A stretch of 64,000 nucleotides of DNA from Planctomycetota bacterium. GTDB lineage: Bacteria > Planctomycetota > Planctomycetia > Pirellulales > UBA1268. Position numbers and translations under genes: made by a program. A model generated the notes under the pieces. The model saw only the letters and a program-made list of their open reading frames with translations, did no database searches and had not been told where the DNA came from. Location: assembly GCA_016872555.1 (NCBI GenBank), contig VGZO01000001.1, positions 124,001 to 188,000 on the forward strand, written 5' to 3'. Below are positions 34,321-42,189 of this stretch, piece by piece; within the stretch, counting starts at the first letter, position 1; each line of letters starts with the position of its first letter.

Positions 34321-35001
34321 TCAGGCGGCGCGGAGCACCGAGCCGGCCGCGGCAGTGCCGGAGGCGGCCACCAATCCGGGCAGGGCCCCGAGGCTCGCGG
34401 TCGTCGCCACCCCCGCCTCGACCCACCGTGCGACGCGGTCGATCGTCGCCGTCGGCTCGACGGCCGGCCCGGCACCGAGCACGGTGAGACAGCCGGGCAC
34501 CGGTCGGACCGTCGCGGTGCGCCCCGTGAAGCGCGTCAACCACCCGCGCGACGGTGCCGTGAGCGCCACTTCCCACAGGCCCCACGACAGGCTGCGGCAC
34601 GCCCAGCCCGCCGGAGCCGGGCGCCGCGATCCGCGCGCCGCGTCGTCGAACCTGTCGACGCACACCGTGCGGATCCCGTGATCGCGGAGCAGCTCGCGGT
34701 GGACGAGCATCCGCCCGTCACCGACGACCAGCGTGTCGATGCCGGGAAGCAGCCGGATCGTCCGCTCGACCCGGTCGCGGAGGGCCGCCCGCGACTCCCA
34801 CCACCCGGGGTCGTCGGCCACCGCCCGGATCGGGGCCGCGCTGCCCGCCATCGCGGCGAGGCCGTCGAGGCGTGCGGCCCATGTGACAAGGACCCCGCGG
34901 CGGCGCGCGGCGGCGTCGATCGCGACGAGGTGCTCGGCGGTCGTGCCGGCAGCGACCACGTGGGACAGCACGACGGTCGACCGATCGGACGCGGTGGGCA
35001 T
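34321..35001 (-). CDS. Conserved hypothetical protein
   Basis: A 226-aa soluble protein without a recognised domain. It contains alternating strands and helices: TVVLSHVVAAGTTAEHLVAID at the start, DTLVVGDGRMLVHRELLRDHGIRTVCVDRF in the middle and RRPAPAGWACRSLSWGLWEVAL near residue 140. The beginning and the central block resemble, very loosely, NodB/polysaccharide-deacetylase-type barrels, but the metal-binding DxD and HxxxH motifs are missing. It is flanked by a small membrane protein and the cobA-hemD fusion, and no operon partner is evident. Confidence 0.6.
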   Translation of the reverse strand: MPTASDRSTVVLSHVVAAGTTAEHLVAIDAAARRRGVLVTWAARLDGLAAMAGSAAPIRAVADDPGWWESRAALRDRVERTIRLLPGIDTLVVGDGRMLVHRELLRDHGIRTVCVDRFDDAARGSRRPAPAGWACRSLSWGLWEVALTAPSRGWLTRFTGRTATVRPVPGCLTVLGAGPAVEPTATIDRVARWVEAGVATTASLGALPGLVAASGTAAAGSVLRAA

Positions 35002-35110
35002 GTGACGCGGTTCCCAGCGACCGGGGACCCTGCGCCCCCTCCTTGTCAGCTATCGGCGTCCCCCCATCCGGCCTTCACGGTCGTCCGGCGCCCCCGCACG
35101 GCCCGCAGAT

Positions 35111-36652
35111 TCATTCCGCCCGACCGTCGGCGGCGGCGATCGCCCCGACCAGCGCGGCGGCGGTCGGCCGCAACGCTTCCGCATCCGGCTCCACCCCCAG
35201 CCGGCGCAGCGCCGCCGACGTCACCGGGCTGATACTCGCCACCCGCCAGCGACGGATGCCGTCGCCGAACAACCGGCAGGCCGCCTCGGCGATCCGGCCG
35301 CTGGTGACCGTGATCCAGTCGATCGCCGTGGCGTCGAGGGCCGCCCGCGCCCCGGGGGGGAGCGATTCGAGCGGTCGGCTCGTGTAGGCGGCCACTTCAT
35401 CGACGTGATGCCCGGCGGCACGGAGGCCCGTCGCGAGGACGTCGCGGCCGGCATCGGCCCGGACGAGCAGGAACCGCCCGCGGTGCGCCGCGTCCGCGAG
35501 GAGGTCGACGAGCCCCTCCGACCGCTCGAGCTCGGGCACGGCGTCGCACACCAGCCCGGCCGTCGCCAGGGCCCGCGCCGTCGCGCCGCCGATCGCGGCG
35601 AGGCGGGCGGTGCCCAGCGCGCGGCCGTCGCGCGACAGGGCGCGGAGCCGGCCGGCGAAGGCATCGACGCCGTTGGCGCTGGCGAAGACGATCCAGTCGT
35701 AGCGGTCGGCGGCGTCGATCGCGCGATCGAGTGCGGCGCCGTCGGGGGGTGGGCCGATCGTGACCAGCGGGAGGAGGTGGGGGGTGGCGCCCGCCGCTTC
35801 CAGCGCGCGGACGAGGTCGTCGGTCTGCCCGCGCGGTCGCGTGACGAGGACCGTCCGCCCCGTGAGCGGACCGGAACAACGCGGCGCCGAAGCGCCCGGC
35901 GCGAGGCCGACGAGGGCGACCGTCGGGGGTGGGCAGTCGGCGGTCGCCGCGGCGCTGGCGCAGGCCGCGAGGTTCGATCTGACGATCCGCTGGTCGGGCC
36001 AGCCGCAGTGGCTGACGAGGGTCACCGGCGTGTCGGGATCCCGGCCGGCGGCGACCAGGGCGCCGGCCCAGGCCCGGACCTGCTCGACCCCCATGTAGAC
36101 CGCCAGCGTCCCCGGCACGCGCGCAAGGGCGCCGAAGTCGACGCGGTCCTCGGTGCCGGCGGCGCCGTGGCCGGTCACGAGCGTCAGGCTCGACGACCCC
36201 TGACGGCTGGTGAGCGCTGCCCCGGCGGCGGCGGCCGCTGCCAGCGCGGCGGTGACGCCAGGCACGATTTCCCAGTGGATGCCCGCCGCGTCGAGCGGGG
36301 CGATCTCCTCGGTGAGCCGCGCGAACACGCCCGGGTCGCCCCCCTTGAGACGCACGACCCGCCGCCCGCTCGTGGCCAGCCTGGCGAGCAAGTCACCCGT
36401 CGCCGTCCCGGAGTCGGCGCCGTGGCCGTCGCCGCGCGGGGCGGCGATGCAGCGCTCCACGGCTCCGGTGCGGGTCAGCAGGCTCGGGGGCACCAGCGCG
36501 TCGTGGACGATCACGTCGGCACGCTCGAGGCAGTCGAGGGCGCGGAGCGTGAGCAGGTCGGGGCTCCCCGGGCCGGCGCCCACGAACCACACCCGCCCCG
36601 GCGGCGAACGGCCGAGAGAGGGGGTGGCGTCACCAGAAAAGGAGGCGGACAC
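35111..36652 (-). CDS. cobA-hemD: Fused uroporphyrinogen-III C-methyltransferase and uroporphyrinogen-III synthase
   Basis: A 513-aa two-domain protein. Residues 20-260 are a SUMT (CobA) methyltransferase, with VWFVGAGPGSPDLLTLRA, the VIVHDALVP loop, VRLKGGDPGVFAR and EIVPGVTAALAAAA. It makes precorrin-2 for sirohaem or cobalamin. Residues 265-513 are a HemD-type synthase (GRTVLVTRPRGQTDDLVRALEAAG, IVFASANGVDAF, VAAYTSRPLE, ITVTSGRIAEAA), which closes the tetrapyrrole ring. The fusion places two consecutive steps at uroporphyrinogen III in one chain. GTG 36652 is the start. metH in the same window needs cobalamin. Confidence 0.9.
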   Translation of the reverse strand: MSASFSGDATPSLGRSPPGRVWFVGAGPGSPDLLTLRALDCLERADVIVHDALVPPSLLTRTGAVERCIAAPRGDGHGADSGTATGDLLARLATSGRRVVRLKGGDPGVFARLTEEIAPLDAAGIHWEIVPGVTAALAAAAAAGAALTSRQGSSSLTLVTGHGAAGTEDRVDFGALARVPGTLAVYMGVEQVRAWAGALVAAGRDPDTPVTLVSHCGWPDQRIVRSNLAACASAAATADCPPPTVALVGLAPGASAPRCSGPLTGRTVLVTRPRGQTDDLVRALEAAGATPHLLPLVTIGPPPDGAALDRAIDAADRYDWIVFASANGVDAFAGRLRALSRDGRALGTARLAAIGGATARALATAGLVCDAVPELERSEGLVDLLADAAHRGRFLLVRADAGRDVLATGLRAAGHHVDEVAAYTSRPLESLPPGARAALDATAIDWITVTSGRIAEAACRLFGDGIRRWRVASISPVTSAALRRLGVEPDAEALRPTAAALVGAIAAADGRAE

Positions 36653-36688
36653 GATCGCTCGTCACGGGGAAGCCGGAGGGAGCGAGGA

Positions 36689-36717
36689 TTGAGGCTCCAC
36701 ACCCGGACCACTACACT
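36689..36717 (+). promoter_or_regulatory. Candidate sigma-70-type promoter for the 36848 TPR gene
   Basis: TTGAGG (36689-36694) and TACACT (36712-36717) match the -35 and -10 consensus at four of six positions each and are separated by exactly 17 bases. They lie in the divergent gap upstream of the TPR gene. Confidence 0.4.
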
Positions 36718-36847
36718 CTACCGCTTCCGCCGCCCGGCCGGCGGCGCCGTGCGGCGGGCCGACGGGACGGCCGCGGGGCGGCGGGGCCACCGGCAGCCGG
36801 CACCCCGTTCCGGGTGGTGTTTCCCTCGCAGCAGCATCACGGGCAGC

Positions 36848-38239
36848 ATGGCCGCCAACGAGCCGGACCAGCCATCGCCGCTGTCGCCATCGGAGCGTTC
36901 TCGGCTCCAGCAGAGCTTCCAACGCGGCACGCAGAACGCCGCGGCCAACGCCGACTACGCGGCGGAGATGTTTGCCAACTGCGTCGTCGGCGATCCCGCC
37001 AGCGCGATCTACCTCCAGAGCCTGCTCGGCGTGCTCCGCAAGAAGCATCCGCCGAAGAAAGGGGGCGGCCTGACGTCGTTTCTCGGCAGCGGCAGCAAGG
37101 TGGGGGGCCTGAAGAAGCCGGCGGCCGCCGGGCAGTGGCGCGAGGTGATCCGCCTCGGCGTCGAGATCCTCAAGGGCAATCCCTACGACGTCCCGGCGCT
37201 ACTGGCGATGGCCGATGCCTGCGGGCAGCTCGGCCATCAGGAGACCCGCGGGGTCTACCTCCGCTCGGCCCTCGATGCTGCTCCGACCGACATCGATGTC
37301 AATCGCCAGTGCGCCAAGTTCGCCGCCGAGATGGGCAACTTCGACCAGGCGATCGCCTGCTGGGTGCGGGTCTCGTCGCTCAAGGGGATGGCCGAGGAGG
37401 CGGAGCGCGAGATCGCCCGGCTCCAGGTCGAGAAGACGATCTCCGCCGGCGGCGGGCTGACGGGGCGCGTGGCGCCGAAGGCGGCGGCACCGGCGGCGGG
37501 GGGCGCGGAGCCCGACCGGGCGACGGTCCTCCGCAAGACGATCGCGGCGAAGCCGACCGACACCGAGGCCGCCTACGAACTGGCCGACCTCCTCGAGCAG
37601 GCCAACGACACCGCCGAGGCCGAGAAGGTCCTGGAGCGGGCGCTGGCCGCGAGCGGTGGCGACATCAAGGTCCGCGAGCACCTCGAGGATCGCCAGATCC
37701 GTTGGTCACGGCAGCACGTCGCGGTCGCCGAGAAGCGCGCGGCGTCCGACCCGGCGGCTCAGGGCACGCTCGATCAGCTCCGCCAGGCGCATGCCAAGCT
37801 CGAGGTCGAGGTGTTCTCGGCGCGGTCGTCGCGCTACCCGGAGAACACCGCCATCCGCTACGAGCTCGGGCTGCGGCTCAAGGCGGCCCGCAACGTCCCC
37901 GAGGCGATCAAGCAGTTCCAGGACGTGCTCCAAAACGACGCCCGGCGCAAGGGGGTCGTGGCGCTCGAGCTCGGCGAGTGCTTCCAGTCGATCCGCCAAT
38001 ACGACCTGGCGATGCGCAACTACGCCATCGCCCTCGACGCCCTCACCGACAGGGAACAGGAACAGCGGAAGCGGGCGCTGTACCGGGCCGGGGTCCTCGC
38101 GGCCGGGATGGGGGATCCCGACGCCGCCCGCAAGCACCTCTCGACCCTCGCCGGCATCGATTTCGGCTACCGCGACGTGGCCCAGCGGCTGGACAAGTTG
38201 AGCTCGGTGAAGGATAAAGGTGGGCCCCCGACATCCTGA
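36848..38239 (+). CDS. Cytoplasmic TPR-repeat protein
   Basis: A 463-aa protein without a signal peptide. The N-terminal third contains QQSFQRGTQNAAANADYAAEMFANCVVGDP and a Lys/Gly-rich linker (KKHPPKKGGGLTSFLG). TPR repeats follow, for example VYLRSALDAAPTDIDVNRQCAKFA, TDTEAAYELADLLEQANDTAEAEKVLERAL and AIRYELGLRLKAARNVPEAIKQFQDVL. A central helix may form a coiled coil. ATG 36848 is taken as start. rpsT follows 54 bases downstream, so they may be co-transcribed, but the functional link is unknown. Confidence 0.75.
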   Translation: MAANEPDQPSPLSPSERSRLQQSFQRGTQNAAANADYAAEMFANCVVGDPASAIYLQSLLGVLRKKHPPKKGGGLTSFLGSGSKVGGLKKPAAAGQWREVIRLGVEILKGNPYDVPALLAMADACGQLGHQETRGVYLRSALDAAPTDIDVNRQCAKFAAEMGNFDQAIACWVRVSSLKGMAEEAEREIARLQVEKTISAGGGLTGRVAPKAAAPAAGGAEPDRATVLRKTIAAKPTDTEAAYELADLLEQANDTAEAEKVLERALAASGGDIKVREHLEDRQIRWSRQHVAVAEKRAASDPAAQGTLDQLRQAHAKLEVEVFSARSSRYPENTAIRYELGLRLKAARNVPEAIKQFQDVLQNDARRKGVVALELGECFQSIRQYDLAMRNYAIALDALTDREQEQRKRALYRAGVLAAGMGDPDAARKHLSTLAGIDFGYRDVAQRLDKLSSVKDKGGPPTS

Positions 38240-38293
38240 CGGCGGTCTGCGCCGTCCGTCGTCCCGCAGGTTTCGTCCAGCGAAAGAACCACG

Positions 38294-38629
38294 ATGCCCC
38301 ATTCGGCCAGCGCCAAAAAACGCCTTCGCCAGAACGTCGTCCGCCGCGAGCGGAACCGGGCGACCAAGTCCGAGATCAAGACCCATGTCCGCCGCCTGCT
38401 CGAGCAGCTGCTCGCCGGCGACGTGGCGGGAGCGCGGGAGCAGTTCCGGCTCGTCGCCAAGAAGGCCGACCGGGCCGCGGCAGGCCGCACGATCCACCCC
38501 AACCGGGCCGCGCGGATCAAGTCGCGCCTCTCGGCCCGGATCCTCGCCGTCACTCGCGGCGCCGGCACCGGGACCGTGGCCAAGACGGCAGCCAAGGGGT
38601 CGAAGGCGAAGAAGCCCGCCAAGGGCTGA
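38294..38629 (+). CDS. rpsT: Ribosomal protein S20
   Basis: A 111-aa, strongly basic primary 16S rRNA-binding protein. It begins MPHSASAKKRLRQNVVRRERNRATKSEIKT-like, the family's diagnostic N-terminus, and has the C-terminal KKADRAAAGRTIHPNRAARIKSRL block. A Lys/Ala-rich tail (AKTAAKGSKAKKPAKG) makes it longer than the roughly 87-aa enterobacterial form. It is followed by a hairpin shared with the convergent pyrK. Confidence 0.95.
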   Translation: MPHSASAKKRLRQNVVRRERNRATKSEIKTHVRRLLEQLLAGDVAGAREQFRLVAKKADRAAAGRTIHPNRAARIKSRLSARILAVTRGAGTGTVAKTAAKGSKAKKPAKG

Positions 38630-38643
38630 TCCGCCATTCCCCG

Positions 38644-38670
38644 GCCGGGGCTGATCACCCCTGCCCCGGC
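38644..38670. terminator. Candidate hairpin between rpsT and pyrK
   Basis: GCCGGGG (38644-38650) and CCCCGGC (38664-38670) form a 7-bp stem with a 13-base loop spanning the pyrK stop codon. A 12-bp palindrome, CCCCGGCCGGGG, overlaps its left arm. It could serve as a terminator for both convergent genes. Confidence 0.35.
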
Positions 38671-39557
38671 TCCCAGACGACGGCGGCCGCGTCGAACACC
38701 GGCCCCTCGATGCACGTCCGGCGGTAGTCCCAGCCACCGTCCGGATCGCGGATCGGCGCCACGCAGGTGAAGCAGATCCCGACGCCGCAGGCCATCGGCG
38801 TTTCCAGCGACACGGTGCACCCGATGGCGCGGGCCGCCGACCACCGCGCCACGGCGTGCATCATCGGCTCCGGTCCGCAGCAGGCCACGTGCCCGGGCTC
38901 GGGGCCGCCGTCGAAGAGGCGGTCGAGCAGATCGACGACGGTGCCCCGCAGCCCTGCCGACCCGTCGAGCGTCGCGAGGTGGACCTCGATGCCGGCGCGG
39001 CGGAAGTCGTCGGCATCGGCGAGGAATCCCGCCGACCGCGCCCCCCAGCAGAGCGTCACCCGGGACGCACCCCGCGCCCGTGCGGCGCGGCCGAGCGCCA
39101 ACAGGGCCGTCTGCCCGATGCCGCCGGCGACGAGCACCAGGTGGCCGACGGCGGGGACACGGCTGAAGCCGTTGCCCAGCGGCCCCCAGACGTGGAGCTC
39201 TGCACCCGGAGCGAGTGTCGTCAGGGCGCTGGTGAACTTGCCGTGGACGAGGTACAGGAAGTCGACGTAGCGGCGCCCTGCCCCGTCGCCCCGCGGATCG
39301 ACGGCGTCGGGGCTATCGTAGGTTTCGTAGACGGCCAGGGGCCGGGCCAGGAGGGGATCGAGTCGGCCGGCGATCCGCAGCATCGCGAACTGCCCGGGCC
39401 GGGCCGTGGCCGCGAGCGCCGGCCAGTCGAGGCGCAGCCGGAACGTGCCGGTACCGACCTGACGGTGGGCAACGATCGGCACCCGTTCCACGCGGGCGCC
39501 GTCGGCATAGCAGGCAACGCCTTCCTTCCCGGCGACGGCGGAGCGGTCACTCGGCAC
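38655..39557 (-). CDS. pyrK: Dihydroorotate dehydrogenase electron-transfer subunit (PyrK-type flavoprotein)
   Basis: A 300-aa ferredoxin-reductase-like protein. The FAD-binding barrel contains RPLAVYETYD, the nucleotide domain contains HLVLVAGGIGQTALLALGRAA, and CCGPEPMMHAVAR follows. The C-terminal cluster motif CGVGICFTC plus a later Cys (YRRTC) supplies four ligands for a 2Fe-2S centre. This combination is typical of PyrK, which passes electrons from dihydroorotate oxidation to NAD. pyrD is not in the window, so a related reductase role cannot be excluded. GTG 39557 overlaps the end of rluB by 11 bases. Confidence 0.85.
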   Translation of the reverse strand: MPSDRSAVAGKEGVACYADGARVERVPIVAHRQVGTGTFRLRLDWPALAATARPGQFAMLRIAGRLDPLLARPLAVYETYDSPDAVDPRGDGAGRRYVDFLYLVHGKFTSALTTLAPGAELHVWGPLGNGFSRVPAVGHLVLVAGGIGQTALLALGRAARARGASRVTLCWGARSAGFLADADDFRRAGIEVHLATLDGSAGLRGTVVDLLDRLFDGGPEPGHVACCGPEPMMHAVARWSAARAIGCTVSLETPMACGVGICFTCVAPIRDPDGGWDYRRTCIEGPVFDAAAVVWEPGQG

Positions 39558-40746
39558 GCGGCTTCCTCCACGACGACGCCTTCCCGGGGCGGCGCCGGCG
39601 CCTCACTCCCGCTCCTCCCGGTCCCGGGCCACCCGGGGGCAGCCCCTGCGGCGGGCCGGGGCGGCGCTCGGCCAGGCCGCGATCGCCCGGCCCCGCTCCC
39701 GGGCGACCGGGACGGCGCGGCGCACCGGTCGGGCGGCCGGCGGGCCTGGGGGGCAATTGTCCGTCGTCGCGCCGCGGGCGGCCGCCGCGGCCGGGCCCGC
39801 GCCCGCGGGGAGCGGGGGGAGGCCGCCGCCCCGGGCCGTCCCCGGCCTGCGCCAGGGCGTCGCGTCGCAACGCCTCGACCTCGGCGCCGGACAATCGCCG
39901 CGACTGACCCGGCAGGAGATCGCCGAGCGACAGCCCGCCGACGGCGACCCGCTTGAGCTGGTGGACCTTGTGGCCGAGGCGGGCGAGCATCCGGCGGATC
40001 TCGCGGTTCTTCCCCTCGTCGAGGACCATCTCGAGCACCGCGCTCTGCTTGTGCTGCGAGCGGAGGAAGACGTGCTGGGCGCGGGCCATCCCCTCGGCGA
40101 GCCCGACGCCGCGGCGGAGCTGGTCGAGCGTCTCCGGGGTCGGCACGCCGGCGACCTGGACGAGATACCGTTTCTCGACGCCGTAGCGCGGGTGGGCGAG
40201 GAGGTTGGCCAGCTCGCCGTCGTTGGTCACGAGGATCAGGCCCTCGCTCATCCGATCGAGCCGGCCGACGGCGAACAGCCGCTGCTCGCCCGGCACGAGG
40301 TCGACGACGCGCGGCCTCCCGGACGGATCGAAATTGGTGGTCACCACGCCGACCGGCTTGTAGACGGCGTAGACGCTGCGGCGCGGATCGGGCAGACGCT
40401 CGCCGTCGACTCGGATCTCCTGACGGACCGGATCGACGCGCGTGCCGAGGACGGCGACCACCTTGCGGTCGACTTCGACGCGCCCCGAGGTGATCAACTC
40501 CTCGCAGGCCCGCCGGCTGCCGATCCCGGCGGCGGCGAGCACTTTCTGGAGCCGCTCCCCAGGTTGCTCGCCGTGGGGCGGGCGACGCCCCCGGCCGGCC
40601 GGGGGCACCACGCCGGGCGACGGCGGCCGCGGGGGGCGGCGGGAGGTGATCCGGGACGGTTGTTCGGGGCGGCGGGGCTCGGGGGCCACGGGAGATTCCA
40701 GGATGGCGGCGGACGGCACCGGCAACGCCGGCGAAACAGCGATCAT
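39547..40746 (-). CDS. rluB: RsuA/RluB-family rRNA pseudouridine synthase with long basic tail
   Basis: A 399-aa protein. After a Pro/Arg-rich N-terminus comes an S4 RNA-binding domain (GERLQKVLAAAGIGSRRACEELI, residues 63-112). The catalytic domain has YKPVGVVTT and the nucleophile D164 in GRLDRMSEGL, plus the conserved EGKNREIRRMLARLGHKVHQLKRV. RluB-type enzymes modify 23S rRNA. From about residue 295 the chain turns into a roughly 100-residue Arg/Gly/Pro-rich disordered tail ending RPGKASSWRKPRAE. Its 3' end overlaps pyrK, so the pair is translationally linked. Confidence 0.88.
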   Translation of the reverse strand: MIAVSPALPVPSAAILESPVAPEPRRPEQPSRITSRRPPRPPSPGVVPPAGRGRRPPHGEQPGERLQKVLAAAGIGSRRACEELITSGRVEVDRKVVAVLGTRVDPVRQEIRVDGERLPDPRRSVYAVYKPVGVVTTNFDPSGRPRVVDLVPGEQRLFAVGRLDRMSEGLILVTNDGELANLLAHPRYGVEKRYLVQVAGVPTPETLDQLRRGVGLAEGMARAQHVFLRSQHKQSAVLEMVLDEGKNREIRRMLARLGHKVHQLKRVAVGGLSLGDLLPGQSRRLSGAEVEALRRDALAQAGDGPGRRPPPAPRGRGPGRGGRPRRDDGQLPPRPAGRPTGAPRRPGRPGAGPGDRGLAERRPGPPQGLPPGGPGPGGAGVRRRRRPGKASSWRKPRAE

Positions 40747-40780
40747 ACACCGCCAACTGCCACCGGCAGCGGTCCTGGTC

Positions 40781-42166
40781 TCAGCCGAGGATCCCCGTCA
40801 CCACCGTGCCCTTGGTATCGGTCAGCCGCATCTCGCGCCCGGCGTGGGTGAACGTGAGCCGCGTGTGGTCGAGGCCGAGGAGGTGGAGGATCGTGGCGTG
40901 CCAGTCGTGGATCGGCACCGGATCGACCACCGCCTCGAGGCCGAACTCGTCGGTGGCACCGTGGGCATGGCCCCCCTTGACCCCGCCGCCGGCGAACCAG
41001 GTCGTGAACCCGAGATGGTTGTGGTCGCGCCCGTCCTCCACCTGGGCATAGGGGGTGCGGCCGAACTCCCCGCCCCAGATCACCAGCGTGTCGGCGAGCA
41101 GGCCGCGCGACGCGAGGTCGGTGAGGAGGCCGGCGATCGGAGCATCGACCGCCCGGGCGTGCTCGGCGTGATCCTCGCGGAGGTTGCGGTGCTGGTCCCA
41201 GCCGCCGTGGCAGACCTCGACGAACCGGACCCCTGCCTCGAGAAGGCGCCGCGCCATCAGGCACTGCCGGCCGAAATCTTCGGTGGCGTCGTCGCCGATG
41301 CCGTAGAGGCGCTGCGTTTCCTCGGTCTCGCGTGCCAGGTCGAGGGCCTCGGGAAGCGCGTCCTGCATCCGGAACGCGAGCTCGTGCGACGCGATCAGAC
41401 CGTCGACCGCGGCGGCGTCGGCCGCGCCGTCGAGCGACCGGCGGTTGAGCGCCTGGACGAACTCCAGCTGCCGCCGCTGCTCCGAGCGGCCGAGGAACGG
41501 ATGGGCGAGGTTGCTCACCCGGGCGTCGGCGACCCGGGCCCGGCCGCCGCCGATCCGGGTCCCCTGGTGGCGGGCGGGGAGAAAGGCGCTGCCGTAATTG
41601 GCCGGACCGCCGTTGGCAGGTGGCGGACTGATCGTGACGAACCCGGGGAGGTTGTCGTTCTCGCTGCCCAGGCCGTAGGTGACCCACGCCCCGAGCGACG
41701 GCCGCACGGCGTTGCTCATGCCGGTGTGCATCTGGAGGAACGCCGGCGGGTGGTTGGGCACGTCGGTCTTCATGCTGTTGACCAGGCACAGCGTGTCGGC
41801 GTGCGCCGCGATCTGCGGGAACAGCTCGGAGATCCACAGGCCGCTGTCGCCGCGCTGGCGGAATTCCCACGCCGGCGGGAGCAGCCGGCCCCCCGGCACC
41901 CGGCCGCGGCCGATCGGCGCGCCGGCCCGCCGCACGAGCTCCGGCTTGTGGTCGAAGCTGTCGACGTGCGACGGGCCGCCGTCCATGCAGAGGAAGAGGA
42001 CGCGTGTGGCCCGCGGCGTGAAATGCGGTGCCCGCACAGACGCCCCCCCGGCCGCGGCGCCGGCGAGGGCACGAAACGCGACGAGGCCGAAGCCGGCGGC
42101 CGTCGTCGCCAGCCAGTCGCGCCGCGAAGGGAGCGGGAATCCGGGAGCAACGAGCTGGGTTGTCAT
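40781..42166 (-). CDS. DUF1501 family protein, second copy
   Basis: A 461-aa Tat-exported protein (PSRRDWLATTAAGFGLVAF) with the same signatures as the 24623-26050 copy: LFLCMDGGPSHVDSFDHKP, SAFLPARHQGT, LVIWGGEFGRTPYAQ, GRDHNHLGFTTWFAGGGVK and HLLGLDHTRLTF. The two copies are paralogues rather than recent duplicates, as most other positions differ. It follows a PSCyt/DUF1549 gene after 23 bases on the same strand. Function is unknown. Confidence 0.88.
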   Translation of the reverse strand: MTTQLVAPGFPLPSRRDWLATTAAGFGLVAFRALAGAAAGGASVRAPHFTPRATRVLFLCMDGGPSHVDSFDHKPELVRRAGAPIGRGRVPGGRLLPPAWEFRQRGDSGLWISELFPQIAAHADTLCLVNSMKTDVPNHPPAFLQMHTGMSNAVRPSLGAWVTYGLGSENDNLPGFVTISPPPANGGPANYGSAFLPARHQGTRIGGGRARVADARVSNLAHPFLGRSEQRRQLEFVQALNRRSLDGAADAAAVDGLIASHELAFRMQDALPEALDLARETEETQRLYGIGDDATEDFGRQCLMARRLLEAGVRFVEVCHGGWDQHRNLREDHAEHARAVDAPIAGLLTDLASRGLLADTLVIWGGEFGRTPYAQVEDGRDHNHLGFTTWFAGGGVKGGHAHGATDEFGLEAVVDPVPIHDWHATILHLLGLDHTRLTFTHAGREMRLTDTKGTVVTGILG

Positions 42167-42189
42167 GGCGGACCTCGGGGATGAGCGGA

